Part shown: piece after piece, positions 12,641 to 25,300 of the stretch | Numbering within the stretch: the first letter of the stretch is position 1 | How the letters are laid out: the number at the start of each line of letters is the position of its first letter | Origin: Nyssa sinensis | Taxonomy: Eukaryota > Streptophyta > Magnoliopsida > Cornales > Nyssaceae | Direction: 5' to 3' | Assembly (NCBI GenBank): GCA_008638375.1 | Contig: CM018048.1 | Coordinates: forward strand, 51,221,675-51,285,674 | DNA length: 64,000 nt | Position numbers and translations under genes: made by a program | The notes under the pieces: generated by a model | Databases searched by the model: none | Seen by the model: the letters and a program-made list of their open reading frames with translations, nothing else | Told to the model about the DNA's origin: nothing

Positions 12641-13048
12641 ACAGTTGGCAGTATAGCAGTCTCCGAAACCCAAACTTCAAAACAAATAACTTAAGATTAA
12701 TCGCCGTTTTTTACTTAACAAAATAGATTAGCGGCTATTACCAAGTCCTAAAATAAAAGGAAAAAGTCGAAATTTAACCGATTTTTTTAGTTCATAAATT
12801 CCGTTTCTTTAAACTCTTCTGAGCTGTTGTAGTTCTGTCAAAAGCATCAGAATTCAGAAGGCTTCCAAACACAACTCTCTCCCGCCGGCTAGCTATCGTC
12901 GAAACCAACACACTCTCTTGGTTTCCTCTCTTCTCCTCCTCCTCCTCCTCATTCTCTCTAGCCTAGGATTACTCTGTATATATATACACGTTGTAGGTGA
13001 TGCAGTTTACTTAAAGCACGAGCATTCTCTCGTTCTTCATCTACAATC
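12640..13048 (+). promoter_or_regulatory. Subtilase B promoter and 5' leader
   Basis: A TATA box lies at 12977-12986, 63 bp before the ATG. AACAACAGTTGGCA (about 12637-12651) and AAGATTAATCGCCGTTTTTT (about 12693-12712) match the gene A promoter. A CTC trinucleotide run at about 12930-12950 lies in the leader region and is 12 bp longer upstream of B'. Confidence 0.65.
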
Positions 13049-15358
13049 ATGGAGAATAAGAGATGTCAACTATTGCCAAACATTGCTTTCGTGTTCGCTT
13101 TCGCTCTCATTTGCACGTTTGACTTACATTCCGCCATCGCTCTGGAAGCAGAAATTTCATCGGACGGCTTAATAGATATGGAAATTGGGTCACTTAAAAC
13201 CGATGCAAAAGTGCAGAAGAGTTTAGAGACCTACATTGTCCACGTAAATCATCCCGATGGTGGAGTCTTTTCTCAATCAGACGATATAAAGAGCTGGTAC
13301 CATTCATTCTTGCCCGCTAGCACAGCAAGCTCAAGCGACGCCTCGTCCCGCATGATTTACACGTACCAAAATGTGATATCTGGTTTCGCCGCAAGATTGT
13401 CACCGGAAGAAGCCAAAATCATGGAGAAGAAGAAAGGCTTTGTGTCTGCGCGGCCCCAAAGAGTATTTCCTTTACACACAACTCATAGTCCTAACTTCTT
13501 GGGCTTGCACCAGAATTTAGGGTTTTGGAGAGGCTCAAATTATGGGAAGGGTGTGATTGTTGGGATTTTGGACACTGGGATTACTCCAAACCATCCTTCG
13601 TTCAGCGACGAAGGAGTGCCACCTCCGCCGGCAAAATGGAAAGGGAAGTGTGAATTCAATGGGACTGCATGTAATAACAAACTCATCGGTGCAAGGAATT
13701 TTGTGAGTGGAGAAACCGAGCCAGCGCCATTGGACGAGGAAGGGCACGGCACCCACACGTCCAGTACGGCTGCCGGGAACTTTGTGGAAGATGCCAATTT
13801 GTTCGGGCAGGCCAATGGCACGGCCGCTGGCATGGCGCCTCTCGCTCACTTGGCGATGTACAAAGTATGTTCCGGGGGTTGTTATGAAAGTGACATATTG
13901 GCTGCAATGGACGCTGCTGTTGAGGACGGCGTTGATGTCCTTTCCCTTTCCCTTGGCGCACCTTCCCTTCCTTTCTATGATGACGGCATTGCGGTGGGCG
14001 CATTTGGCGCAATCCAAAAGGGAGTTTTTGTGAGCTGTTCAGCCGGTAACTCTGGTCCATATAATGCTTCATTATCAAATGAAGCTCCATGGATTCTAAC
14101 TGTTGGTGCAAGCACCATTGATAGAAGCATAAGGGCAACAGCGCTCCTTGGAAACAAAGACGAAATTGATGGCGAGTCAATATTCCAACCCCATGATTTC
14201 CCTCCGACTTTACTGCCTCTTGTTTACCCCGGCGCAAATGATGAAGACGCCGCATTGTGCGGCCCAGGATCGTTGAACAACACTGATGTGAAAGGAAAGG
14301 TAGTGTTGTGTGTGAGAGGCGGTGGGATTGCAAGAATTGAGAAAGGACAAACAGTGAAGGACGCCGGCGGTGCGGCCATGATTCTAATGAATGAACAACC
14401 TGATGGCTATAGTACGTTGGCTGATGCTCATGTTCTTCCTGCAACGCATGTGGGTTACCAGGATGGAGAATTGATCAAAGCCTATATAAATTCCACCTCT
14501 TCTCCTACGGCTACAATCTTGTTTAGAGGAACTGTCATTGGAGTAGATTATGCTCCAATGGTTTCTTCCTTCTCGTCGAGAGGCCCCAGCTGGGAAAGCC
14601 CTGGGATTTTGAAACCAGACATTATCGGCCCTGGTGTGAGCATTCTAGCAGCATGGCCAGTCTCTCTTGACAACACCACCGTTACAAAATCACCATTTAA
14701 CATGATTTCTGGCACCTCTATGTCTTGTCCTCATCTCGGTGGCATTGCCGCTTTGCTCAAAAGTGTCCACCCTGACTGGTCACCAGCTGCAATTAAATCT
14801 GCAATCATGACTTCAGCTGATCTGCTAAACCTCGACGGCAACCCCATTCTCGATGAAAGATTCCTTCCAGCTGACATATTTGCCACTGGCGCAGGCCACG
14901 TAAACCCATCAAAAGCAAGTGATCCAGGACTTGTCTATGACATCAAACCAGATGACTACATACCTTATTTATGCGGCTTGGGCTACACAGACCGAGAGAT
15001 TGCGATCATCGTACAACAAAAGGTGAAGTGCGCGGAAGTATCGAGCATACCCGAAGCACAACTAAATTATCCTACGTTTTCAATTGCAATTGGGTCTATC
15101 GAGAAAGCATATACGAGGACAGTGACAAATGTTGGGGAGGCTGCTTCATCTTACACTGTATATGTTGATCTACCAGGTTTTGACGTGACTGTCGAGCCCA
15201 GTACGCTAGTCTTCTCCGAGGTGAACCAGCAACTGACATATAAAGCAACATTTACCCCATCATCGGACCCCCGAACGACGCAGTATGTGCAAGGATATCT
15301 GAAATGGACTTCTTCTAAGCACGTTGTCACGAGCCTAATCTCTGTTAAGTATGAGTGA
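13049..15358 (+). CDS. Subtilisin-like serine protease B (SBT1 / P69-like), intact, intronless
   Basis: The gene encodes a 769-residue secreted subtilase closely related to A. It has a signal peptide at 1-31, an I9 propeptide at about 60-146, catalytic Asp175, His233, Asn334 and Ser557, a protease-associated domain and a C-terminal fibronectin-III-like domain. One residue is inserted relative to A just before the His motif ([14 protein letters not shown]). The 3' third has diverged from A more than the catalytic core has (for example [10 protein letters not shown] against [10 protein letters not shown]). The protein differs from B' at one position only (His27 here, Tyr27 there, in the signal peptide). 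AATAAA signals lie at 15505-15510 and 15524-15529. The enzyme should act in the apoplast; substrates are unknown. Confidence 0.96.
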   Translation: MENKRCQLLPNIAFVFAFALICTFDLHSAIALEAEISSDGLIDMEIGSLKTDAKVQKSLETYIVHVNHPDGGVFSQSDDIKSWYHSFLPASTASSSDASSRMIYTYQNVISGFAARLSPEEAKIMEKKKGFVSARPQRVFPLHTTHSPNFLGLHQNLGFWRGSNYGKGVIVGILDTGITPNHPSFSDEGVPPPPAKWKGKCEFNGTACNNKLIGARNFVSGETEPAPLDEEGHGTHTSSTAAGNFVEDANLFGQANGTAAGMAPLAHLAMYKVCSGGCYESDILAAMDAAVEDGVDVLSLSLGAPSLPFYDDGIAVGAFGAIQKGVFVSCSAGNSGPYNASLSNEAPWILTVGASTIDRSIRATALLGNKDEIDGESIFQPHDFPPTLLPLVYPGANDEDAALCGPGSLNNTDVKGKVVLCVRGGGIARIEKGQTVKDAGGAAMILMNEQPDGYSTLADAHVLPATHVGYQDGELIKAYINSTSSPTATILFRGTVIGVDYAPMVSSFSSRGPSWESPGILKPDIIGPGVSILAAWPVSLDNTTVTKSPFNMISGTSMSCPHLGGIAALLKSVHPDWSPAAIKSAIMTSADLLNLDGNPILDERFLPADIFATGAGHVNPSKASDPGLVYDIKPDDYIPYLCGLGYTDREIAIIVQQKVKCAEVSSIPEAQLNYPTFSIAIGSIEKAYTRTVTNVGEAASSYTVYVDLPGFDVTVEPSTLVFSEVNQQLTYKATFTPSSDPRTTQYVQGYLKWTSSKHVVTSLISVKYE

Positions 15359-17115
15359 GAAAAAGGTAAGAAGAGGGTCTAAACAAGAAGAGGTTAACTT
15401 GCTAAATTTACTTTGGTGTTGTGATTGTGTGATATGTGGAGTGTGAAATGTTTGAATTGCATACACTGTCTTGAATAACAGGTCATCTGGGTTACATCGT
15501 CTTCAATAAAACAGAAGATGATAAATAAAATTGTTTGAAGCTGATGATATGAGAATTTTTGGAATTAACTTCCAAATTTGGCATTCTGAAAAACCAAACA
15601 GAGAACTGTGTGCACATTATCTATAGAATTAGGATGTCAGGAGTCTTTATGTTACAATTTCTTTTCTTTTCTTTTTTAATGCTCATTTCATGACTGGGAA
15701 AATTAAATGAATTTGTCACAAAATTTTCTACTTTTCACCTTTATGTTATGGGCAATGGTTTGTCACCAACTCTCTTTTTTATATCCAAATCAATAACCAA
15801 GCTTGGAAATGACTCTATACAATGAACGTTCAAAGCCAAACTTATAAATACCATCTTAGTCACCCAGCGACGTGAAATACCACATTTTCCCATTGGCAAA
15901 TATCCCAAAACCTCTTCAATGCATGTCCAATGTGGGACGTAGGTCCACTCTTTACTATCTGTCTCTCCACAAGCTCCACCACGCATTACACATCCCACAA
16001 GGATAACAGGAAGACCACAGTTGTAATATCCACATTGTACAATATTGCCTCTTTTGGATAATGGGTTAGGTGCCTCGTCACACCATAACGGATTTTCTAG
16101 GAAGTAAAGTTGTGAGGTGAGAGGCCTATCCTAAGTAGACAGTATCGAATAATGTGATTTCAAGTCGTTACATGAAGTAAGTGAATCCATATATAAACTC
16201 ATGGAGATAATTTTATTCACTTACATCACCATCTTCCTCCCAAGTTTTAGGCAAAAACAACCATCCAAACGGCACTTGTCAGAAACAACAAACATATACT
16301 CCAGCATTGTTGCCTGATGGAATATAATTAAACGACTGGAAGTAATCAAAAAAGCATAAGTTTTTGTTTTTCCCTAGATATAGGACACTACAAAAAAGTT
16401 AAATACAGAAAAGATAAACGCTTGCTTTTAAAAGGAAATCACCATATGATAGAAAAAAACCAGAAAATAAGGCATATTCGATATTGCCGTCAGAATTTTC
16501 GGGCTCCGGATGAACTAGTTTCCAAGTAATGGTGTAGGACTATGTCAAGAACCCTGTTGCTCAGTTCAGCATATGTTTGATCTTTGACCCTTTCCATGTA
16601 ACACGTAATGCTAGGATAGGGCCCTCTTGTGTGAAGTTTCTGTTGTCTCCACCCCAGAAATCGAACCCATGGGACTGAAGAGAAAGGAGCCCAACAAGTA
16701 TTCACCTGTTTTGTTTAATCTTTTTACCTATGCTAATATCATCACTTCCATTGCCACTTCATTGCTAATCACAACTCAGAATATATGAACACATAAAAAG
16801 TACACAAAAAAAAAACAGATTGGTAAAATGCTCCTCTTTTTTTGTTAAAATGATTGGCAATAGACTCGCGATTACAATGAAAAATTATAGGAAATGATAT
16901 CATCAGTCAAATGGTCATGCAATTGTTGCAAAACCAGACAATTAACAATACATTATCCTTTAAAAAATCTTTTAGCATATCCCCCACATTGCCGCCTTGA
17001 GATCCATTTAAACAAGTCCCAAGGGGCTGTACCATTATCCTATTTTAACTGCACCTTAACTAACACACTTGCATAAACTCATATAGAGACCCCGGCCATC
17101 TTTCCCACCCCCTCT
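15359..17115. other. Spacer between B and the C-type pseudogene
   Basis: No gene is supportable. The minus strand at about 15800-16150 reads like a decayed LTR or TRIM fragment (CCCACATTGGAC motif with a downstream TATTTATAAG), but its ends are not clear. The whole spacer is repeated at 47149-48897 with a modest number of substitutions and indels that become denser toward the C-type gene. Confidence 0.6.
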
Positions 17116-17186
17116 TTATATATATTGGTCCAACCACCAATTATGGAAACACAAAGAACTCCACGTACCTGCCCTCCTACTTATTC
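17116..17186 (+). promoter_or_regulatory. C-type subtilase core promoter and leader
   Basis: TTTATATATATTGG at 17116-17129 is a TATA box about 60 bp before the ATG. An upstream ATG at 17143 is in another frame and overlaps the gene start. The same arrangement occurs before C'. Confidence 0.55.
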
Positions 17187-19384
17187 ATGGACGGTAAGTT
17201 GTTGCCAAACATGGCTATCATCCCATTCCTCATTCTCATTTTCATGTTTAACTTCCCTCCTCAGCTTGCTAAGGCAAGTGAACTTCCATCTGCAGTTGAA
17301 AAAACTGAGAAGGGCACGTTACGAACTTACATTGTCCATGTAAAGCAGCCAGAGGGCAGAGTTTCCACCCAGTCTGAGGAGCTAAAGAACTATCATCAGT
17401 CATTTCTATCCATTGGCATGACAGCCTCAGACAATCAGCAACGCTTGATTTATTCCTACCAACATGTGATCAGTGGTTTTGCTGCAAGACTGACCGAGGA
17501 GGAAGTGGAAGCCATTAAAAAGAAGGATGGGTTTGTGTCCGCAAGTCCAGAAAGGATGTTGCGACTGCAGACAACACACACACCCCACTTCTTGGGATTG
17601 CACCAGGAAATGGGGGTCTGGAAAGAATCAGACTTTGGAAAGGGTGTAATTGTCGGCATGTTGGATTCTGGAGTACTTCCTAATCACCCCTCATTTAGTG
17701 GTGAAGGAATGCCGCCCCCACCTGCTAAATGGAAAGGGAAATGTGAATTCAATGCATCACAATGTAACAACAAACTTATAGGGGCAAAGTCATTCAATAT
17801 TGCAGCCCAGACCAACAAGGGAGGACAGGGTGAACCACCACTTGATGATGATGGCCACGGGACCCATACATCAAGCACAGCTGCAGGCGGGTTTGTGAAG
17901 AATGCTGATGCACTAGGAAATGCCAAGGGTACGGCCGTTGGGATGGCGCCACAGGCTCACCTGGCAATATACAAAGTGGGCTTTGGACCAGATTGTCCAG
18001 ATACCGATATATTAGCTGGGCTTGACGTTGCTGTTCTCGATGGTGTTGATGTTATCTCAATATCTCTTGGTACAGATATTCCAATGCCATTTTATCAGGA
18101 CAACATTGCGATAGGCTCGTTAGCAGCAATTCAGAAGGGAATATTTGTAAGCTGCGCAGCAGGAAACTCTTGTCCTTTCAACGCCACTTTATCAAATGAG
18201 GCACCGTGGATTCTAACTGTTGGAGCAAGCACTATTGATAGAAGTATCAAGGCTACAGCAAAGCTGGGAAATGGGGAACAATTCGATGGTGAATCCCTGT
18301 TCCAGCCAGGTGATTTTCCTCCAAAACTATTGCCTCTCATTTATGCCGGTTCAAACGGGAAACCAGAATCTGCTTTATGTGGTCAGGGATCCTTAAAAGG
18401 TATTGACGTCAAAGGGAAGGTAGTACTTGTGTGAGCGAGGAGGGGGGATAGCAAGAATTGCTAAAGGAGGGGAAGTGAAAAATGCTGGTGGTGCAGCAAT
18501 GATTCTCATGAACCCAGAAAGTGATGGCTTCAGCACTCAATCCGATGCTCATGTTCTTCCTGCAACACATGTGAGCAATGCCGCTGGGTTGAAGATCAAA
18601 GCATATATCAGTTCAACAACAACACCCATGGCAACAATCCTATTTAAAGGAACTGTCATTGGAGACCCATTGGCTCCCGTCGTTACCTCCTTCTCCTCGA
18701 GAGGCCCTAACTCACAAAGCCCGGGAATTCTGAAACCAGACATTATTGGACCTGGAGTCAACATTCTAGCTGCCTGGCCATTCCCTCTTGACAACAATAC
18801 GAATTCAGAATCCACGTTCAACGTAATTTCTGGCACATCAATGTCATGCCCTCATCTTAGTGGTATCGCAGCTTTGCTCAAAAGCTCTCATCCCTATTGG
18901 TCGCCAGCTGCTATTAAGTCTGCTATAATGACTTCAGCTGATCTATTAAATGTCCAAGGAAAACCCATTCTTGATCAAACACTTCATCCAGCAGACATCT
19001 TTGCCACCGGTGCAGGACATGTTAACCCACCAAAGGCAAATGATCCCGGGTTAGTGCGCTGAAGCATTAGGCATACCTGAAGCACAACTAAATTATCCTA
19101 CGTTTTCAATTGCACTTGGTGCTACTGATCAAACATATACTAGGACAGTGACAAACGTTGGCGAGGCTACTTCATCGTACACCGTGGATGTTGTTCTACC
19201 GGGTGTTGATGTGATTGTCGAGCCCGGCAAGCTAGACTTCTCAGAGGTGAACCAGGAACTGACATATAAAGTGACATGTAGCAGATCAGCAACCCTCGTG
19301 ACAACCCCTTATGTGCAAGGATATCTGGAATGGACGTCTTCTAAGCACGTTGTTAGAAGCCCGATCTCTGTTAAGTTCGAGTGA
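17187..19384 (+). pseudogene. Chimeric C/A subtilase pseudogene (frameshift plus out-of-frame fusion)
   Basis: The first part is a C-type subtilase: signal peptide, I9 propeptide, catalytic Asp, GHGTHT and GTSMSCPH motifs. Compared with C', one extra base (C at 18426) shifts the frame and gives a TGA at 18432-18434 after 415 codons. The frame reopens to DPGLV, then the sequence switches at 19053-19055 (shared AGT) to the 3' end of an A-type gene. The join is out of frame, giving TGA at 19060-19062; the A-type frame then continues to the TGA at 19382-19384. Missense changes at conserved spots (SCAAGNSCPF instead of SGP next to the oxyanion Asn; YKVGFG instead of YKVCFG) fit loss of constraint. 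It cannot make a normal protease, though a truncated secreted propeptide/partial catalytic product is conceivable if transcribed. Confidence 0.93.
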
Positions 19385-20177
19385 GGAAGAGGTAGCAGAG
19401 GGTCTAAACAAGATGAGCTTAATTTGCTAGCTAAACCCCAAAATTTACTTTGATACCGTGATTGTGTGGCGTAGAGTACTGTGAACTGTCTGAATTACTT
19501 ACACTGTTTTGAATAACTGATCATCTCGTTTACATTGTCTTCAATAACAAAAGGATGATAAATAAAATTGTTTTATGTTAATGATATGAGAATTTTAGAA
19601 CTTCTATATTTGGCATTCTGAAAAACCAAACAGAGAATGGTGGACATTATCAATATAATTTGGATGTCTATAGTCTGTATATATATGTGTGTGTACGTGT
19701 GTGTGTGTGTGAACAATTAATTGATTTTACAATTTTTTTATTGTTTATTTCACTGGAAATTTTAAATAATTCTGTCACAAAATTTTCTGCTTTTTACCTT
19801 AATGTTATGGGCTATGGTTTGTCACCAAGCTCTCTTTTTTTATATCCAAATTAATCAACAACCAATCTTGGCAAACAGTTGAATAATAATTAACAAATAA
19901 TTGAAGCATGCATGCAGGTCCAATAAAAGTAACAAGGAGGCAGCTTGAGTTCTTCAGTTGCATTTTCTTTGTTGCCTAGTGAATAGTGATGACACAAACT
20001 ATTGCTCTTGGCTTTTATCCTCCCACCCCAACCAAAAAGAAAAAAAAAAAAGAAAGCATTGTAAACATTGGCTGTCATTTTGAAAGGAGGACTTGGCTAA
20101 GGTGGGAGCATTTTAAAAAATTCATTAAAATTTTTCTTCTCTCTCAAAATCTCTATGCTTTTGGGGAATTTGGAGAA
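19385..20177. repeat. A-type 3' flank following the chimera
   Basis: The sequence matches 5485-6280 downstream of gene A, with AATAAA at about 19559-19564 and a shorter, interrupted GT run near 19685-19711. It shows that the A-derived part of the duplication continues past the stop codon. It is interrupted at about 20178 by the MITE/CACTA insertion and resumes at about 34850. Confidence 0.9.
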
Positions 20178-20684
20178 GTGATATTTATCAATATATTTTT
20201 TTCACCAATTTTTTTTTCTCTCCTATTTAAATTTTCATGAAATTTTTCTATATTACTCCATTTCAATCTTTTCTTTTCTTTTTTAAATCTCTTCATCCAA
20301 ACAAACTATTAAAGTTGATTGAGGTTGGGGTTTCAAACTCCATGTAATGCGTAAGGGATAACAAAAAAAAAAAAAACAAAGCAAGAAATAATTTGGATGT
20401 GATTGCTTAAGGATGATAACATAGATTGATGCGAGTACAATGTTAAATGTTATTTCGTTTATGTTAAATTTATATTTCAATATTGCTACAGTAAAAAAAT
20501 GTCAGGTTTTAACAATTTTCTTCTACTACTAAAATGTCATATTTTAATATGAGTAATTCATATCAATTTATGTTGTATTATAAAGTACGACTACCATATG
20601 CTGAACAAATGTGAAGTCTATATTACTTTTTCAAGTAAACATGAAACAAAATTAAGGTCGACGCTACTTTTTTAGTAAAATTTA
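20178..20684. mobile_element. Left part of a MITE-like insertion split by the CACTA element
   Basis: Comparison with 6276-6281, where the A flank is uninterrupted, shows that everything from about 20178 to 34849 is inserted. Outside the CACTA element this leaves about 507 bp here and 106 bp at 34744-34849. The two pieces face each other with related inverted phrases (ACTAAAATGTCATATTTTA here; TAAAACATATCACATTTTAG there), as the arms of a foldback MITE would. Superfamily is not determined. Confidence 0.6.
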
Positions 20685-21320
20685 CACTACAAGACAAAGG
20701 CTTTATTCCGACACCATATACGGTCGGAAATAACTAACTTCAAGTCAGAAATAATTATTTCCGACTAATAATAAACGTCGGTCAACTTCATCGGTAATAA
20801 AAAGGTCAGAAAAAGATTTCCTGACGCATTGAAGCATCAGAATAAAGTTTATTTCCGACCATATATGTCGTCGGAAAAAGTTTATTACCGACCAGCTTTG
20901 TAGTCGGAAAAAGTTTATTTCCGACCAGTGATATAGTCGGAAAAATTTTATTTCCGACCAGCGATATAGTCGGAGAAATTGTATTTCCGACCTGAGGTAT
21001 AGTCAGTAAAAGTTTCATTTCCGACGAGAGATACAGTCGAAAAAAGTTTATTTGCAACGATATCGTTAGTCGGAAAAAGTGTATTCGTATGATTCGTAAA
21101 ATGTTATTTCCGACCATAAAAAGTGTCGGAAATAAACTTTTTCCAGTCGATATATTTGGTCGGAAAAAGTGTGTAGCTATCATTTGTAACATGTTATTTC
21201 TGACCACAAAAAGAGTCGGTAAAAGTTTATTTCCGACCACAGTTAATTGTACATTTTTTAATTTATTATTTCCGACTCATTAGTTATATTTTCATTTCCG
21301 ACGCAAATTTGTTGTCGGAT
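20685..21320. repeat. CACTA left subterminal repeat array
   Basis: More than ten copies of a GTCGGAAAAAGTTTATTTCCGACC-like theme (shown as GTCGGAAAAAGTTTA plus TTTCCGACC) occur in both orientations, typical of the transposase-binding subterminal zone of CACTA elements. Individual units can fold as short hairpins. Confidence 0.85.
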
Positions 21321-22321
21321 ATAAAGTTAAATATTTAAAAAAAATCATTGCTGTAAAAATAATTTCTCCTACAAAACCTGACACAAAATAATTGCTGTAA
21401 AAATAATATATATACTTGTGTCATCCATGCACCTAACAAAGACAAAAAGTTCAATTCATGGCAAAATTTTTCCATAGATATATATTCATGCTCTTTAACT
21501 TTTAAGGACTAAAAATAAAATACATAGCCATAATATATGACTGATATATATTAATTGTCCATTCAATTTCAACTAACCCAAAAGACATACAATATCATAA
21601 AACAATAAATAATAAGTATTTCCTTTAGATACATGAAACAAATATTTATATCAACTCACAGTTCAAGTTAGAATTTTGTAATCAATAGCATCAAGGCATG
21701 ACAAGGTTTTATTGTCTACCCCTACGTGTCTTAACCATCTTTTGAATTCACTTTGGTTATAAAAAGAAAATGGTTGAAATATACTAAGTTATAAAACATA
21801 TAAAAGAAAATAAATGAATTATATAATTCAATCTAACCATAGGTGGTTTATTGAATTTCTTTATGCTCTACTTTTGGTTCACAAATTTAATCAGATAAAT
21901 TAAAGGAATGAAAAAAAAAAAACATGCTGAAATGAGATCAAAAATTCATAAATAATCTAGAAATAAGGGAAGATAAAAAAAGAAAATGTCATATGAAATT
22001 AAACAGCAAAACTTGGCATTCAAGGGATTTTTACTGGCTTTCTTTACAACAGAGCATTTCATATACATTTCAATTTTAGTTTAATCAGACAATATACCAA
22101 GGTCTCCATCTAACCAATAATGCTACCTTTAATATACAGAACTCAACTAGAGATAGATTGGGACATTAAAACTGGGAAGACCCATCAATAGATGGGTAAC
22201 TTACTAACATTCATGACCAAAGAACCTATCAGTTGACTATATTCCCAACTAGTAATGAGTTTCTTCCTTTACCCATTCATGCAACACTAACTCAATCTTT
22301 AATGAATAATTAGACTTGATA

Positions 22322-25300
22322 TTACCTGTCAAATATTGCAAGAAATTCATCCATACATTTCTGTCTCTCTTCCATTGCAGCCTCCATTTGTCTATGGCGC
22401 TCCTCCATGCTTTGCATCCTCATTGTAACTTGTTCTTGCACTTTATTCTTTATTGTCTCCTTAATTTGTTTCATTTTCTCTTCTAAAGCCTCGTTGCGTC
22501 GTTTCTCGGCTTCATATAATCGACAAAGTTCATTGATTTGAACACCCTGACTGGATGAAGATGAAGGAGGAGCCAACTTCCCATGGCTAAGACCTTTTAC
22601 ATATCCCGACCGTTTTCCCAACACTTGCTTACATATTTCCTCATCACTCAATGCCTCACTACCCTCTATGGGTGGCTGCAATTGGAGTTTAATCATGTCA
22701 TCCTGCAATAATTATAAATGAGACAAGTTATTACAATTAATGATTATAAAATTACAATTAAAAATACGTACATAAATATGTTGGGACTGAGGCGTGACCC
22801 AGCCATTGCCCTCTTTAAAATGCGTCGTCCTCCATAGTTCAATTTGCCCAACAGGCTGCTATGTCAAGTCATCACGCTATATAATGCATATAACAATATT
22901 ACTCCTCATTTAAACTTAATCAGTAGTTTACACAAGGATAAGGCAAAACAAAAAGTAAGAAAAATGATATTATACCATCTCATGGAGTATTGCACAAATG
23001 GTTTTGACCCACCACAATGATTTACTTGAAGTTGTGCCCAGTTTGCAGCATTTTGTTTACTTGTTTCCTGTAAATAAAAAATGCAGATATTTTTCTTAAG
23101 GGAGTCTTGAAAAGATTTAAAAAAAAAAAACTAATGTCCATGACAAAGAAAACTAATGCAAATATTACTGTTGCTATTAAGGTAAAAGCCTGTCGTGGGT
23201 GGAGCTACAAGCCAAGTATCTAACTTCAGTTTATCACTTGTTTGGATATCCTTTAAATTTGGATGGATTTATTCTCATTTTATTTTACATTTTAATTTAG
23301 AAGTTTTCTGTCCTATTCAAATTAGTTGTATGCTTATAAAGATGGTCTAATAGCCATCTATTTTTTAGTTTTTGAATTTATTTTCTATTTTTTCTTAATA
23401 TATTATGTTTTATTAATTATAAATTAATAATAATTAATATAATAAATTACTCTATTCAGGACCTATTCATTGCTAGATGTCACTTACTATTAGTGGAAGC
23501 CTGGGTACTAATTTGTAAAAGATAATTAATTAGTTGTTAGAAGGGATAATTAGAAAGAGTTTCTAATTAAAGGAAATAGGATGAGATTCCTGTTAGAGGA
23601 TTAGAAAATAAATATTGAATTTATTTTTAACATTAATTCTTGCAATTAGAATATAGTTTGGAGGAGAGATTTTGAATATTTTGAGAAACCTGGGGTGACG
23701 GCCACCTATTTACACTCTTTTTCTCCTCAATTTCCAACTTTTCTACAATTCTCTTCTTTCATTCTTTTTCCTCACTTCTTCTTCTACTGTTATTCTTATT
23801 CCTCTCTTCTACCTCTTCTCTCTCTTATTCTTGTTCTTTCCCTCTCCTACATACTTTCCCTCTTCCAAGTTATGAATTATATATATATAGAAATTGACAG
23901 AAAAAGATCACAAACTACAAATATGCATTGTATTGAAAACAATTCATGTCCATTGATTTATTGAGGAAAAGGAAAATGAAAAAAAAAAAAAGACGTTAAA
24001 AAAGGATACCTTGAAAGCATCTCCCTCAAATCGGATGCACACAATATCCCAATCATCTACTGATACGCCATGGTAAGGATGTGAGCGTACATTAACTCCG
24101 GCATCAACCATTTTGTTGTAGTACAAGTGCATTTCATACCGGAATTCTTTCAAAATTTTGGCCGACATTTTAGCTACGCATAACTTCATATGCAAATTTT
24201 CAAGGTCTATGTTGAATGCCTCCTACAAATGAGAGTTGAAGGAGCAGATTCCTGATACATTAGAGTTGCATAATTTGACAAATATCTAGAGATCTGCAAT
24301 GTTCTCAACGGAAAAAACAAAATCTGTAACAATCTTTTTCAAGATTCTCTTTTCATCTAAAGAAAGAAATGGAACCATAGCAATTTTCTTCATTCAAAAA
24401 ATTTCCAAAATCAACCAAATACTGTATGACAGAGAGATCTAAATGAAAAAATGAAATTCTCAAACAATTGCCACATACTACTTTGTTCAAAATCAAGTGC
24501 CAATTTACAAGTCCTCAAACCACATGCTTGGAGGTCCTGCAATTTAAAACACAAGGGCATAAACATCACCAACATCCCCACAACACCCCCCCAATATTCC
24601 ACGTACATACATTATTCATAACTGACGTCAATTGTGCAAATCCACAAAGGCCTCCTAATTAACTACATGATATCAATGGAACTACAAAGTGGCGAATCAC
24701 TGATGCACTTATGGGATCAACAAACATCTACAATGCTTGGGTACTAATTTGGATTCTACTTTTTAATTTTTATTCAGCATTCATAATCTACTCTAGATTT
24801 TGGTCTTTATCTTCATTTTCATTCCCTTATCTTTGAAAAATGTAGTTCTAGTTTCTTCCTTCCAAGGACAAGTTCTGCCTGCCAACCACTAGCTCTTACT
24901 ATTGCTCTCAATGTTTTTGTGTGGGAAGTCATTATTGAAATCTGAGGCCATGAGGCGTATATAGAGAATACTATTTTATTCAAATAATAAACCCTAATTG
25001 AAAACAGTTATGATATGATGTTTCTGCAATTTCTATTTCTCATGAGTGTCAATAACCCTTGCACCAGAAATCTGGACTATTTCCGTAACCTCTGTCAAAA
25101 TTCCGCACCATTGATGGTTGGCATGTTCCACACCTTGGTCGATCATAACCATTGAGATTGGATCTGAATTATATGAATGTTTAATTTATGCTGGTTTTCC
25201 TCATCTGGTATTCCACTTTCAACCGTCAACAAAGCAAGTACGGATGCCATTGCTTTTCTGAGAAGTTGATTGATTTTACACTGTATCAAAGAAATTTTCG

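Noticed and set aside
12918..13172. Leu-rich frame overlapping the start of B (and 44696-44962 before B')
   Set aside because: It comes from the CTC repeat in the leader, lacks an ATG start and runs out of frame into the subtilase.
15741..15998. 85-codon minus-strand frame in the B-C spacer (and 47531-47788)
   Set aside because: No protein family match, and the surrounding sequence reads like an old LTR or TRIM fragment.
16490..16705. Possible B-box-like GGTTCGATTTC on the minus strand suggesting a SINE
   Set aside because: No A box at the right distance, no tail and no flanking duplication.
17143..17343. Upstream ATG frame overlapping the C-type start
   Set aside because: The ATG lies only about 20 bp after the TATA box, so it is probably not in the transcript or lies at its very 5' end; no evidence that it is used.
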